A stretch of 64,000 nt of DNA from Duganella levis (GCF_009857605.1 NZ_WWCT01000018.1:98981-162980), one strand, 5' to 3'; shown: positions 1-9,126, counted from the first letter of the stretch. Numbers and translations are program-made. Notes: a model not told the origin generated them from the letters alone.

Positions 1-349
1 GCACCACCACATCGTCCATGATGATGGCGGCCATGCCGATCAACACTTCATTGCCGATGGTACAGCCGTGCAACATGGCCTGGTGGCCGATGGTGACATA
101 GTCGCCGATAATCAGCGGCGAGCCGTTCGGCTTCTTGTCATTCTTGTGCGACACGTGGCCCATGGCGAAATCCTGCACATTGGTGCAGTTGCCGATGACG
201 ATGCGGTTGACGTCGCCGCGCAGCACGGTGTTGCACCAGATCGAGCAATCCTTGCCGACGGTGACGTCGCCAATCACTTGCGCCGATGGATGCAGGTACA
301 GGCCCTCGCCCAGCTGCGGCGTGGTGTTCAGGTAGGAAGTGACTGCCAT
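1..349 (-). CDS. gamma-carbonic anhydrase family protein (partial)
   Basis: This is the N-terminal part (116 codons) of a left-handed beta-helix hexapeptide-repeat protein of the gamma-carbonic anhydrase/YrdA/PaaY type. Imperfect hexapeptides such as VIGDVTVGKDCSIW, VIGNCTN and IIGDYVTIG are visible. Metal-ligand-type histidines occur in MGHVSHK, IGHQAMLHGC and the intervening turns. Proteins of this family are cytoplasmic zinc-binding trimers and many have no proven hydratase activity. The C-terminal portion lies outside the window. The ATG follows the upstream binding-protein gene by 11 bases, so co-transcription is likely. Confidence 0.88.
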   Translation of the reverse strand, partial: MAVTSYLNTTPQLGEGLYLHPSAQVIGDVTVGKDCSIWCNTVLRGDVNRIVIGNCTNVQDFAMGHVSHKNDKKPNGSPLIIGDYVTIGHQAMLHGCTIGNEVLIGMAAIIMDDVVV

Positions 350-360
350 GCGGTAAATCC

Positions 361-1176
361 TTATTTGCGGGAATATTTCGCCATCATACTGCTCAGCTCC
401 TGCTGGTGGGTAGCCATCCAGGTCCAGACGGATTCCACCTGCTCGCGGTGCGCTGCATAGTAGGCTGGATTGGTGGCTAGCCAGATATTGCTGCTGAACA
501 GCGGCACGCGCAGGCGCACCACTTCATTGCCGTAGCGTTCGGCGATCGACTGGTCCATATCGTTGACCGCCCCGACCGTCAGCGCCACGCCATCCACGCG
601 CTTTAGCTTGAGTTTGCCGACATTGCTTTCCAGGTCGCGTCCGCCCTCGTCAACCTTGATGCCGGCGTCGCGCAGCGCGTCGGCATACGGTGCGCCGTAG
701 GGCACGCCGATCACGCGGCCCTGAAAATAGCGCGGCGTAATGGTGTCGGCCGGCAGCTGGTCGGCGGCGCGCACCAGCACGATGATGCTGGTGTGGACCG
801 CGCGGCTGCGGTCCAGCACGCCGTTTCGGTCACGCGGCAGCGTCACTTCGGTCGGCAGTTCGGCGCGTTCTTCGATCGGCAGATAGTCGATGGCGCCGGT
901 TTGCAAGGCGATGCGCAGGCGGTTGGCCGGCAGGCGCACAAACTGCACCGGGCATGGAATCGCCGCAGCCGCAGCGGCGCGCAGGTAATCGACTGCCACA
1001 CCGGCCGGCTCCGGCACCTCGGCGCCCTTGCCCAGCCAGTAAGGCGGCCGGTCCTGATCCATATAACCAATGCGTACCGGCGGACAGGCGGCTTGAACGC
1101 CGGTGGTGACCAGCAAGGCAAAGGCAAGCAAGAGGCGCGGCATAAACCAGGACAATTTTAGTGACGAAAACGTCAT
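361..1176 (-). CDS. periplasmic substrate-binding protein (SBP_bac_3 type)
   Basis: A 271-residue secreted protein resembling the family 3 solute-binding proteins of amino-acid ABC transporters. It has a signal peptide (about residues 12-29, ending GVQA) and the mature start CPPVRIGYMDQDRPPYW. No permease or ATPase gene is adjacent, so it is an orphan receptor that may serve a distant transporter or a signalling role. A clear paralogue of the same length lies at 4022-4837. The ATG at 1176 and an internal ATG at 1143, closer to the signal peptide, are both possible starts; neither has a good ribosome binding site. It follows the GST gene by 15 bases. Confidence 0.8.
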   Translation of the reverse strand: MTFSSLKLSWFMPRLLLAFALLVTTGVQAACPPVRIGYMDQDRPPYWLGKGAEVPEPAGVAVDYLRAAAAAAIPCPVQFVRLPANRLRIALQTGAIDYLPIEERAELPTEVTLPRDRNGVLDRSRAVHTSIIVLVRAADQLPADTITPRYFQGRVIGVPYGAPYADALRDAGIKVDEGGRDLESNVGKLKLKRVDGVALTVGAVNDMDQSIAERYGNEVVRLRVPLFSSNIWLATNPAYYAAHREQVESVWTWMATHQQELSSMMAKYSRK

Positions 1177-1191
1177 TATACGTGTGACAAG

Positions 1192-1824
1192 TCAGCCCTG
1201 GTAAGTGCTGTCGCCATGCGGCGCGGCGCGGAACTCCGGCAGCGCTTCGGCCTCACGCGAATACGCGGCCAAGGCCGGATAATCGGCGGCCGAGACCACG
1301 TCCGGCAGCATCTGCTGGACGAAGTGCCAGGTGATGGCTTGCATCACGCCGGGCGGCGGCATGGCGGCGCTGGTGGCGTCCAGCGGCTGCTGCTGCTGTT
1401 CCACTTCCAGCACGTCCAGCGCGGCGCGCAGTTGCAGGATGACGCGGTCGGCCCACGGCAGGTGCAGCTTCTCGGCCGGACGCAAATTGCGTTCGTAGAC
1501 CAACTGCACCGCCTTGTCACAAGCCGCCAGCGCCAGGCCCAGCAGGCGCTGCGAGCGCATCAGCTCGGTCGGCATGGACGGCGTGCGGCGCGCCGATGGG
1601 CGGGCGATGGATTCGGCGTATTGCAGGATCAGCGTGGAGTCCATCAACGCGTTGCCTTCCTCATCCACCAGCGTCGGCGCCTTGACCACCGGATTAATCT
1701 GCCGAAACTGCTCGAACGTGCTGAACACCGACAGCGACTGGTGCTCGAACTTCAGCCCCAGCAACTGCAAAGACACCGCCACGCGGCGGACGTAAGGTGA
1801 ATCCAGCATACCGATCAGTTTCAT
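1192..1824 (-). CDS. glutathione S-transferase family protein
   Basis: A 210-residue cytosolic GST-fold protein. The N-terminal thioredoxin-like domain (about 1-80) starts MKLIGMLDSPYVRRVAVSL and carries the cis-proline region NPVVKAPTLVDEEG and the glutathione gamma-glutamyl contact DSTLILQYAES. An all-alpha C-terminal domain follows. The catalytic position after DSPY is compatible with a Ser-type GST. The substrate cannot be predicted. It is on the minus strand just upstream of the binding-protein gene and probably shares its transcript. Confidence 0.85.
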   Translation of the reverse strand: MKLIGMLDSPYVRRVAVSLQLLGLKFEHQSLSVFSTFEQFRQINPVVKAPTLVDEEGNALMDSTLILQYAESIARPSARRTPSMPTELMRSQRLLGLALAACDKAVQLVYERNLRPAEKLHLPWADRVILQLRAALDVLEVEQQQQPLDATSAAMPPPGVMQAITWHFVQQMLPDVVSAADYPALAAYSREAEALPEFRAAPHGDSTYQG

Positions 1825-1887
1825 GTTGACTCCATAGTGGTGAGGCTTAAATGCAGAGTATAACGGCGACGGCCAGCCGCATGCGTT

Positions 1888-2586
1888 TCAAGCCTGATCG
1901 AGCGCCCACAAGGCGGCGCCATGGGCGTGGATCGCGGTGGTGTCAAACAGCGGCACGCTGGCGTCCTGCTGCGTCACCAGCAGCGAGATTTCCGTGCAGC
2001 CGAGAATGACCGCTTGCGCGCCCTGCGCCACCAGCGCGGCCATGATGCGGCGGTATTCATCGCGCGAGCCGTCGACGATGCGGCCGAGGCACAGTTCGTC
2101 GTAAATAATACGGTGGACGATCTCCCGGTCCGCCGGCGCGGGCACCACCACGTCAAGGCCGTGCAGTTGCTGCAAGCGCTCCTTGTAGAACGGCTGTTCC
2201 ATGGTGAAGCGCGTGCCAAGCAGGCCAACCTTCTGCAGGCCGGCGTCCTTGATGGCCCGAGCAGTCGGGTCGGCGATGTGAAACAACGGTATGTCCACCG
2301 CTGCCTCAATGGCTGGTGCCACCTTGTGCATGGTGTTGGTGCACAACACGATGAAGTCCGCGCCTGCCGCCTGCACGCGACGCGCGGCATCGGCCATCAT
2401 GGCGCCGGCCGCGTCCCAGTCGCCAGCATGCTGCAAGCGTTCGACCTCATGAAAGTCGACGCTGTACAGCACGACTTTGGCCGAATGCAGTCCACCCAGT
2501 TCGCGCTTGATGGTCTGGTTGACCTCGCGGTAGTACGGCACAGTGGATTCCCAGCTCATGCCGCCTATCAATCCTATGGTTTTCAC
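1888..2586 (-). CDS. aspartate/glutamate racemase family protein
   Basis: A 232-residue cofactor-independent racemase of the Asp/Glu/hydantoin racemase superfamily. The N-terminus KTIGLIGGMSWEST is typical. The two catalytic cysteines are visible in VLCTNTMHK and ILGCTEISLL. Such enzymes interconvert L- and D-aspartate or related amino acids. I place the start at GTG 2586, because AAAGGAGA lies five bases upstream; the in-frame ATG at 2613 would put this Shine-Dalgarno sequence inside the gene. The L,D-transpeptidase gene upstream ends at 2618. Confidence 0.88.
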   Translation of the reverse strand: MKTIGLIGGMSWESTVPYYREVNQTIKRELGGLHSAKVVLYSVDFHEVERLQHAGDWDAAGAMMADAARRVQAAGADFIVLCTNTMHKVAPAIEAAVDIPLFHIADPTARAIKDAGLQKVGLLGTRFTMEQPFYKERLQQLHGLDVVVPAPADREIVHRIIYDELCLGRIVDGSRDEYRRIMAALVAQGAQAVILGCTEISLLVTQQDASVPLFDTTAIHAHGAALWALDQA

Positions 2587-2617
2587 ATGCTCTCCTTTTA
2601 CCAAGGAAAACAATATA

Positions 2618-3586
2618 TCACCCGGCCTGCAGCAGCACGGCGGCGCCGCGCGCGACGGCGCGCACCACTTGCATCACGTCCCAGTTGGTGAGGCGGATGC
2701 AGCCGTGCGATTGGGTCTTGCCGATATTGCCCGGCTCGGGCGTGCCGTGGATGCCGTAGTGCTCTTTGCTGAGGTCGATCCAGGCCAGGCCGACCGGGTT
2801 GTTGGGGCCGGCCGCGATGCGGGCCTTGGTGTCGCCAGCCTTGGCGTCCCAGAACAGTTTGGGGTTGTAGCGGTATTCGGGATTGGTGGCCACGCCGCGC
2901 ACCTGCCAGCGGCCTTCCGGCAGGGGATCGTGCTTGCTGCCGGTGCTGGCCGGGAATTGCGCGAACGGCATGCCGCCTGCGTCCAGCAAAGTCAGCGTGC
3001 CCTCTTTCGCATCGACCAGGATCGAGGCGGCTTTCGGCAGCGGCTTGATGATGGCGACGTTTGGCACCAGCAACTGCTCACCGGCCTTGTTCAGCTTCTT
3101 GCCGGGATTGAGGCGGCGCAGCAGTTCCGGGCTGCAATGGAAGCGCTCGCCCAGCGCTTCGGCCACGCTGGCGTAACCCAGCGCCGGCAGCTTGGCTTTG
3201 CCGGCCATGTCGGACGGCACCGGCACGTACGGACCGGCGACATCCTGCGCGGTCAGTGTGTAGACCTCCAGCACCGGCGCGTCATCGCGCTCCAGTTCCT
3301 GCCAGGTGGCGGCGTCGACGTTGCCGGTCAGCGGCAATTGATGCAGTTTCTGGAAACCGCGTATCGCCTGGTGCATATTGCTGCCGTAGGCCGCATCCAT
3401 CTCGCCGGGAGAAAAATGCGCGCGGTCCAGCAACACCTGCGCGCGCAGCACATTCGGGCCGCTGGTATGGGGAACAACCGGCTTGGCGCGCTGCGCCAGG
3501 TTCAGGGTATCGGCGGCGGATAGCGCCGGCTCGGCGGCGTTTGCGCTGGACAGCGCCAGCATGGCGACAAAAAATAAGACTCTCAA
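2618..3586 (-). CDS. L,D-transpeptidase (YkuD) with peptidoglycan-binding domain
   Basis: A 322-residue exported cell-wall enzyme that forms 3-3 cross-links or attaches proteins to peptidoglycan. The order is: signal peptide (residues 1-17), a peptidoglycan-binding domain 1 repeat (about 44-97, LRAQVLLDRAHFSPGEMD), a LysM-like segment (about 145-170, ALGERFHCSPELLRRLNPG) and a C-terminal YkuD domain (about 185-318). The YkuD active site is present as GIHGTPEP plus SHGCIRLTN, with catalytic Cys. The start is TTG; an in-frame stop lies five codons upstream and the next ATG would remove most of the signal peptide. Confidence 0.9.
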   Translation of the reverse strand: MRVLFFVAMLALSSANAAEPALSAADTLNLAQRAKPVVPHTSGPNVLRAQVLLDRAHFSPGEMDAAYGSNMHQAIRGFQKLHQLPLTGNVDAATWQELERDDAPVLEVYTLTAQDVAGPYVPVPSDMAGKAKLPALGYASVAEALGERFHCSPELLRRLNPGKKLNKAGEQLLVPNVAIIKPLPKAASILVDAKEGTLTLLDAGGMPFAQFPASTGSKHDPLPEGRWQVRGVATNPEYRYNPKLFWDAKAGDTKARIAAGPNNPVGLAWIDLSKEHYGIHGTPEPGNIGKTQSHGCIRLTNWDVMQVVRAVARGAAVLLQAG

Positions 3587-3637
3587 ACCAGACTCGGATC
3601 AAACCAGGGAGCTTATTCTATCCGACGGGATGAAGGA

Positions 3638-4018
3638 TCAGCGTTCCAATTGCTGGCCGACTTCCCAGCTATGGCCGGCGGGGTCGGTAAAGTTGATAGT
3701 GCGCAGTCCCCATGGCCGATCCAGTGGGCCGTTGAGCGCAATACCACGCTGTTGCAGGCGCTCGCAGACCGCTTGCACATCCGCCACCCAGATGCTGAGC
3801 TGGAAGCGCGAACCGGCGTCGCGCGGGGCCACGGCGGCCGGCGCCACAATCTCCGGCGCATGGGCAATCTGCAACAGGTTGATCAGCACGTTGTCGAATT
3901 TGACGACGGTGCAGTTGTCGTCCTCGTACTCGACCGGCACGCCAAACACATCCAGATAAAACGCCTTGGCTGCCGGCAGGTCTTCCACAAACAAGCTGAT
4001 CGCGCTGATGTGCTGCAT
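3638..4018 (-). CDS. VOC family protein (glyoxalase/bleomycin-resistance fold)
   Basis: A 126-residue single-module vicinal-oxygen-chelate protein with the paired beta-alpha-beta-beta-beta motifs of the family. It starts MQHISAISLFVEDLPAAKAFY and includes VWVADVQAVCERLQQRG-like and FTDPAGHSWEVGQ segments; the terminal E/H region could bind metal. The substrate is unknown. Its ATG lies three bases after the stop of the binding-protein gene at 4022-4837, so it is the last gene of the run eno-ftsB-binding protein-VOC. Confidence 0.85.
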   Translation of the reverse strand: MQHISAISLFVEDLPAAKAFYLDVFGVPVEYEDDNCTVVKFDNVLINLLQIAHAPEIVAPAAVAPRDAGSRFQLSIWVADVQAVCERLQQRGIALNGPLDRPWGLRTINFTDPAGHSWEVGQQLER

Positions 4019-4021
4019 GGC

Positions 4022-4837
4022 TTAGTCCTTCTTGTAGCGTTGCATGACGTAGCCGAGGCGGCCGCGGTTGGTGTCCAGCCAGGTCCACAGGGCTTCGGCC
4101 TGCTGCGGATGGGCGTGGTAGTAGCTGTCGTTGAAGGCCAGCCACAGGCGGATGTTGAGCAGCGGCTGCGGCAGTTGCACGATCTCGCCCTTGTACTTGG
4201 CCAGCGTCTGCTTCAGATGGGCCGGCGCCACGGCGGCCACCACCACGCCGTCCACCCGGCCCAGCCGCAGTTTTTCGATATTGCGGTCGAGGTCGCGGGC
4301 GCCGTCGTCCAGCGTCAGGCCGGATTCGCGCAGGCGGGGCGCGTAGCTGTTGCCCATCGGGATGCCGAGCGTCTTGCCCTTGAAGTATTGCATCGGGTTG
4401 GTGCTGGCCGGCAGCTTGTCGCTCTTACGCACCAGCACCAGCACCTGGTTGTGCAGGGCACGGTTCAAATCGATATTGCCAACCTTGTCGCGCGGGATGG
4501 CGATTTCGGCCGGATAGAAACTCATCTCGCCCAGCGGCGCCAGGTCGATATCGCCGGCGGCCAGCGCCACCTTGATGCGCGCCGCCGGCAGCCGCACCCA
4601 CACCGGCGTGCAGCCGAAGCCGGCGCCCAGCACGGCGTCATGGATCAGGTCGACCGCCGCGCCGGGCGGATCGGGCACCTTGTCGCCATCGCCGAGCCAA
4701 TAAGGCGGACGATTCTGGTCCATATAACCAACACGGATGGGAATGCAATCAGCCGCCCGCACCAAGGGCGCAGCGATGATAGCGGTAGCAGCCACAGCGG
4801 CAAGCAACATCAACGATATGCCAGCGCGCAGCGTCAT
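4022..4837 (-). CDS. periplasmic substrate-binding protein, paralogue of the one at 361-1176
   Basis: A 271-residue SBP_bac_3-like secreted protein with a signal peptide (about residues 1-28, ending VRAA). The mature part begins CIPIRVGYMDQNRPPYWLG, almost the same as its paralogue, and both end in a WTW-containing helix. No transporter genes flank it. It sits six bases after ftsB, so it is probably expressed with the essential eno-ftsB transcript, which is an unusual place for a binding protein. The ligand cannot be inferred. Confidence 0.8.
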   Translation of the reverse strand: MTLRAGISLMLLAAVAATAIIAAPLVRAADCIPIRVGYMDQNRPPYWLGDGDKVPDPPGAAVDLIHDAVLGAGFGCTPVWVRLPAARIKVALAAGDIDLAPLGEMSFYPAEIAIPRDKVGNIDLNRALHNQVLVLVRKSDKLPASTNPMQYFKGKTLGIPMGNSYAPRLRESGLTLDDGARDLDRNIEKLRLGRVDGVVVAAVAPAHLKQTLAKYKGEIVQLPQPLLNIRLWLAFNDSYYHAHPQQAEALWTWLDTNRGRLGYVMQRYKKD

Positions 4838-4843
4838 AGGAGG

Positions 4844-5173
4844 TCAGGGAGTGGTGGGTTCAGCCGGCTTGGGGGCCAGCGGTGCAAGTGCCGCAGCCTG
4901 GCCCTTGCCGACGATCTGGATGAAGATCTCGTTCTGTTTGATCATGCTGAGCTCGTAGCGAGCTCGTTCTTCGACCGCGCCGGTGCCGTCCTTCAGGTCG
5001 CGCACTTCGGAGTCGAGCTTGGCGTTACGCGCCAGCAGTTCGGCATTCTTCTTGTGCGCCGCATCGACCTGCATCTCGAAATCCTTGACGCGCAGCCAGC
5101 CGCCCTTCCCCAGCCATAGCGGGTACTGGATCAACAACAGCAGGAAAGCCAGTCCGAGCGTAATCAGGCGCAT
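4844..5173 (-). CDS. ftsB: cell division protein FtsB
   Basis: A 109-residue bitopic inner-membrane protein. It has a short cytoplasmic start, one transmembrane helix (about residues 3-20, LITLGLAFLLLLIQYPLWLG) and a periplasmic coiled coil (about 28-70) followed by the conserved segment VEERARYELSMIKQNE. FtsB forms the divisome subcomplex with FtsQ and FtsL. Its position directly behind eno is the classic ftsB location in proteobacteria. The C-terminal tail after residue 88 is Ala/Pro-rich and likely disordered. Confidence 0.92.
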   Translation of the reverse strand: MRLITLGLAFLLLLIQYPLWLGKGGWLRVKDFEMQVDAAHKKNAELLARNAKLDSEVRDLKDGTGAVEERARYELSMIKQNEIFIQIVGKGQAAALAPLAPKPAEPTTP

Positions 5174-5182
5174 GAGGTGAAT

Positions 5183-5205
5183 GCGGCCGGATTTGCTCCG
5201 GCCGC
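5183..5205 (-). terminator. GC-rich hairpin between eno and ftsB
   Basis: A perfect 9-bp inverted repeat, GCGGCCGGA/TCCGGCCGC, with a 5-base loop lies in the short gap after the eno stop. No U-tract follows on the minus strand, so it is more likely an attenuator or mRNA-stabilising hairpin that lowers ftsB expression relative to eno than a full terminator. Confidence 0.5.
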
Positions 5206-5215
5206 GCTTGCTTAA

Positions 5216-6499
5216 TTACTTCAGATTATAGAACGCATCGCGGCCTGGGTAGGAAGCGATATCGCCCAGATCTTCCTCAATGCGCAGCAGCTGGTTGTAT
5301 TTCGCCATGCGGTCCGAACGCGACATCGAGCCGGTCTTGATTTGCAGGGCGTTCATGCCAACCGCGATATCGGCGATGGTCGAATCTTCGGTTTCGCCCG
5401 AACGGTGCGAGATCACGGCCGTGTAGCCGGCGCGCTTGGCCATTTCGATGGCGGCGAAGGTTTCGGTCAGGGTGCCGATCTGGTTGATCTTGATCAGGAT
5501 CGAGTTGGCGATGCCTTTCGAGATGCCTTCTTTCAGGATCTTGGTGTTGGTGACGTACAGGTCGTCGCCCACCAGCTGGACTTTCTTGCCCAGTTCCTTG
5601 GTCAGGATCGCCCAGCCTTCCCAGTCGCCTTCGTGCATCGCGTCTTCGATCGAGATGATCGGGTACTTGTCGCACCAGGTCGCCAGCAGGTTGGTGAACT
5701 CGGTCGCGGTCAGCGACAGGCCTTCACCTTCCAGTTCGTATTTGCCGTCTTTGTAGAACTCCGACGCCGCGCAGTCCAGGCCGATGGCGATCTGGGTGCC
5801 TGGCTCGTAGCCGGCCTGCTCGATCGCTTCGATGATCAGCTTGATCGCTTCTTCGTGGTTGGCCAGCGAAGGAGCAAAGCCGCCTTCGTCGCCGACGTTG
5901 GTGTTCAGACCCTTCTTGTGCAGGATCTTTTTCAGCGTGTGGAACACTTCCGCGCCGTAACGCACGGCTTCCTTGAACGACGGGGCGCCGACTGGAATGA
6001 TCATGAATTCCTGGATGTCCAGGTTGTTGTCGGCGTGTGCGCCGCCGTTGATCACGTTCATCATCGGCACTGGCAGTTGCATCGCGCCCGAACCGCCGAA
6101 ATAGCGGTACAGCGGCAGGCCGGCTTCTTCAGCAGCAGCCTTGGCGACAGCCATCGACACCGCCAGCATCGCGTTGGCGCCCAGGCGTGCCTTGTTTTCC
6201 GTACCGTCCAGGTCGATCAGAGTGCGGTCCAGGAAGGCTTGTTCATTGGCGTCCAGGCCCATGATGGCTTCCGAGATTTCGGTGTTGATGTTTTCGCAGG
6301 CTTTCAGCACGCCCTTGCCGAAGTAACGCTTCGGATCGCCGTCACGCAGTTCGATCGCTTCGCGCGAACCGGTCGAGGCGCCGGACGGCACCGCTGCGCG
6401 GCCCATCACGCCCGATTCCAGCAGGACGTCGCATTCGACGGTTGGATTGCCGCGCGAATCGATTACTTCACGGCCGATAATATCAACGATAGCACTCAT
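5216..6499 (-). CDS. eno: enolase
   Basis: A 427-residue phosphopyruvate hydratase (2-phosphoglycerate to phosphoenolpyruvate), at full family length. It starts MSAIVDIIGREVIDSRGNPT. Visible features are SGASTG (loop 1), the general acid region in GDEGGFAP, the Mg ligands in GLDCAASEF, SIEDAMHE and VGDDLYVTN, and the signature ILIKINQIGTLTET followed by SHRSGETED. I chose ATG 6499 because GGAG lies just upstream; an in-frame TTG four codons earlier has no ribosome binding site. Confidence 0.98.
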   Translation of the reverse strand: MSAIVDIIGREVIDSRGNPTVECDVLLESGVMGRAAVPSGASTGSREAIELRDGDPKRYFGKGVLKACENINTEISEAIMGLDANEQAFLDRTLIDLDGTENKARLGANAMLAVSMAVAKAAAEEAGLPLYRYFGGSGAMQLPVPMMNVINGGAHADNNLDIQEFMIIPVGAPSFKEAVRYGAEVFHTLKKILHKKGLNTNVGDEGGFAPSLANHEEAIKLIIEAIEQAGYEPGTQIAIGLDCAASEFYKDGKYELEGEGLSLTATEFTNLLATWCDKYPIISIEDAMHEGDWEGWAILTKELGKKVQLVGDDLYVTNTKILKEGISKGIANSILIKINQIGTLTETFAAIEMAKRAGYTAVISHRSGETEDSTIADIAVGMNALQIKTGSMSRSDRMAKYNQLLRIEEDLGDIASYPGRDAFYNLK

Positions 6500-6625
6500 G
6501 TCATTCTCCAAAGTTAGGCGATACGAAGTCGCGCCGCGTCTTTACGCGCGTTGCGAGGTCAAGGATAACGGGAATTGTACCCGGTGCAGAGAACATTGTT
6601 AAAGTTTCCACACCGGGCAGGCTGC

Positions 6626-7480
6626 TTAGTTGAAGCTGTTCTCCAGGAAGCCAGCTTTTTTGGTAGCGCGGTCCAGTTCGATCAGAACGGACAGCAGGTC
6701 CTTCATGCGGCCCAGCGGTACGGCGTTGGGGCCGTCCGACAAGGCTTCTGCAGGGTTGGGATGGGTTTCCATGAACAGGCCATCGACGCCCACCGCCACG
6801 GCCGCGCGCGACAGCACCGGCACCATCTCGCGCATGCCGCCCGAGGAAGTGCCGTTGCCGCCTGGCAGTTGGACCGAGTGGGTCGCATCGAACACGATCG
6901 GCGCGCCGGTTTCGCGCATGATCGCCAGCGAGCGCATGTCGGACACCAGGTTGTTGTAGCCAAACGAGGCGCCGCGTTCGCAGGCCATGAAGTTGTCGTC
7001 AGGCAGACCGGCTTCCTTGGCGGCAGCGCGGGCCTTGTCGATCACGTTCTTCATGTCGTGCGGGGCCAGGAACTGGCCCTTCTTGATGTTGACCGGCAGG
7101 CCGGACTGCGCGCAGGCGACGATGAAGTCGGTCTGGCGGCACAGGAAGGCCGGGGTCTGCAACACGTCCACCACTTTCGAGGCCACTTCGATGTCTTCGA
7201 TCGAGTGGACGTCGGTCAGCACCGGCACGCCCAGTTCGCGTTTGACGGCGGCCAGGATCTCCAGGCCCTGCTCGCGGCCTGGGCCGCGATAGGATTTGCC
7301 CGACGAGCGGTTGGCTTTGTCGAACGAGGCCTTGAAGATGAAAGGAATGCCCAGTTCGGTGGTGATGTCCTTCAGCGTGCCGGCGGTATCGAACGCCATC
7401 TGGCGCGATTCCACCACGCAGTTGCCGGAAATCAGGAAGAACGGCTTGTCCAGGCCGACGTCAAATCCGCACAGTTTCAT
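6626..7480 (-). CDS. kdsA: 3-deoxy-8-phosphooctulonate synthase (KDO-8-P synthase)
   Basis: A 284-residue TIM-barrel enzyme that condenses phosphoenolpyruvate with arabinose 5-phosphate in lipopolysaccharide KDO synthesis. Key segments are LISGNCVVESRQ, FKASFDKANRSS, the strand-4 region GVPVLTDVHS and FDATHSVQLPG. The Asn in ISGNCVVES suggests a metal-independent type. Its ATG overlaps the pyrG stop (ATGA), which indicates translational coupling in a pyrG-kdsA-eno-ftsB operon. Confidence 0.97.
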   Translation of the reverse strand: MKLCGFDVGLDKPFFLISGNCVVESRQMAFDTAGTLKDITTELGIPFIFKASFDKANRSSGKSYRGPGREQGLEILAAVKRELGVPVLTDVHSIEDIEVASKVVDVLQTPAFLCRQTDFIVACAQSGLPVNIKKGQFLAPHDMKNVIDKARAAAKEAGLPDDNFMACERGASFGYNNLVSDMRSLAIMRETGAPIVFDATHSVQLPGGNGTSSGGMREMVPVLSRAAVAVGVDGLFMETHPNPAEALSDGPNAVPLGRMKDLLSVLIELDRATKKAGFLENSFN

Positions 7481-9126
7481 GCTGCCTCTCCTGCTGCCTT
7501 GTGGGCCAGCGCTGCCTTGATGTAAGACGTGAACAGCGGATGGCCGTCACGCGGGGTCGATTTGAATTCAGGGTGGTACTGCACGCCCATATACCATGGG
7601 TGCGAATTGTCGCCGGTACGTGGCAGTTCCATGATTTCGCACAGGTCTTCGGTCGGCGTGCGGGCCGCCACCACCAGGCCGGCCGCTTCCACGCGCGGCA
7701 GGTAGTGGTTGTTGGCTTCGTAACGGTGACGGTGACGCTCAGTCACCACCGCGCCGTAGATTTCCGAGGCCAGCGTGCCTGGCTTGATGGCGCAGGTTTG
7801 CGCGCCGAGGCGCATGGTGCCGCCCAGATCGGAATTCTCGTCGCGTTTTTCAACCTTGCCGTCCTGGCCTTGCCATTCGTCGATCAGGGCGACGACAGGC
7901 TGGGCGGTGTCGAGGTCGAACTCGGTCGAGTTGGCTTCGGTCAGGCCGGCCTTGTGGCGCGCGTATTCGATCAGCGCCACTTGCATGCCGAGGCAGATGC
8001 CCAGGTACGGAATCTTGTTTTCACGGGCGAACTGGGCCGCCATGATCTTGCCTTCCACGCCGCGCTTGCCGAAGCCGCCCGGTACCAGGATGGCGTCGTA
8101 CTTGGCCAGGTTGTCGCAACCGGTGGTTTCGATCTCTTCCGAGTCGATGTACTCGATGTTGACCTTGGACTCGTTGTGGATGCCGGCGTGACGCAGCGCT
8201 TCGGTCAGCGATTTGTACGACTCGGTCAGTTCCACGTACTTGCCGACCATGCCGATCGACACTTCGGTCTTCGGATGTTCCAGCGTGTAGATCAAACGGC
8301 TCCACACCGACAGGTCGGCCGGCGCCGGGTTGATGTCCAGCGCTTCGCAGATGATCGCGTCCAGGCCCTGGTCGTGCAGCATTTGCGGCACTTTGTAGAT
8401 GGTGTCGACGTCCCATACCGAAATCACGGCCTGCTCTTCGATGTTGGAGAACAGCGAGATCTTGGCGCGTTCGTCGTCCGGGATCGGACGGTCGGCACGG
8501 CACAGCAGCGCGTTCGGCGAGATGCCGATTTCACGCAGTTTCTGTACCGAGTGCTGGGTCGGCTTGGTTTTCAGTTCGCCGGCGGAGGCGATGAACGGTA
8601 CCAGCGTCAGGTGCACGAAAGCGGTGTTCTTGCGGCCAGCACGCAGGCTCAGCTGACGCGCGGCTTCCAGGAACGGCAGCGATTCGATATCGCCGACGGT
8701 GCCGCCGATTTCGCACAGCGCCACGTCGTAGCCTTCGGCGCCGCGACGGATGTAGTCCTGGATTTCATTGGTGATGTGCGGAATCACCTGCACGGTCTTG
8801 CCCAGGTACTCGCCGCGGCGTTCCTTGCGGATCACCGATTCGTAGATCTGGCCAGTGGTGAAGTTGTTCACCTTTTTCATGCGGGTGGAAATGAAACGCT
8901 CGTAGTGGCCCAGGTCCAGATCGGTTTCTGCGCCGTCATCGGTGACGAACACTTCGCCGTGTTGCATAGGCGACATGGTGCCCGGATCGACGTTGATGTA
9001 CGGATCGAGCTTGAGCATGGTGACTTTGAGGCCGCGCGATTCGAGGATCGCGGCGAGGGAGGCGGCGGCAATCCCTTTACCAAGGGAGGACACAACGCCA
9101 CCGGTGACGAAGACAAATTTGGTCAT
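7477..9126 (-). CDS. pyrG: CTP synthase
   Basis: A 549-residue glutamine-hydrolysing CTP synthetase (UTP + ATP + Gln to CTP). The N-terminal amidoligase domain (about 1-265) starts MTKFVFVTGGVVSSLGKG and contains the CTP/UTP-binding signature region LKLDPYINVDPGTMSP. The C-terminal class I glutamine amidotransferase has nucleophile Cys in GICLGMQ and the His/Glu pair in YHPEFKS. I placed the start at 9126 (family-typical N-terminus) rather than at the longer reading from 9192. It heads the operon with kdsA. Confidence 0.98.
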   Translation of the reverse strand: MTKFVFVTGGVVSSLGKGIAAASLAAILESRGLKVTMLKLDPYINVDPGTMSPMQHGEVFVTDDGAETDLDLGHYERFISTRMKKVNNFTTGQIYESVIRKERRGEYLGKTVQVIPHITNEIQDYIRRGAEGYDVALCEIGGTVGDIESLPFLEAARQLSLRAGRKNTAFVHLTLVPFIASAGELKTKPTQHSVQKLREIGISPNALLCRADRPIPDDERAKISLFSNIEEQAVISVWDVDTIYKVPQMLHDQGLDAIICEALDINPAPADLSVWSRLIYTLEHPKTEVSIGMVGKYVELTESYKSLTEALRHAGIHNESKVNIEYIDSEEIETTGCDNLAKYDAILVPGGFGKRGVEGKIMAAQFARENKIPYLGICLGMQVALIEYARHKAGLTEANSTEFDLDTAQPVVALIDEWQGQDGKVEKRDENSDLGGTMRLGAQTCAIKPGTLASEIYGAVVTERHRHRYEANNHYLPRVEAAGLVVAARTPTEDLCEIMELPRTGDNSHPWYMGVQYHPEFKSTPRDGHPLFTSYIKAALAHKAAGEAA

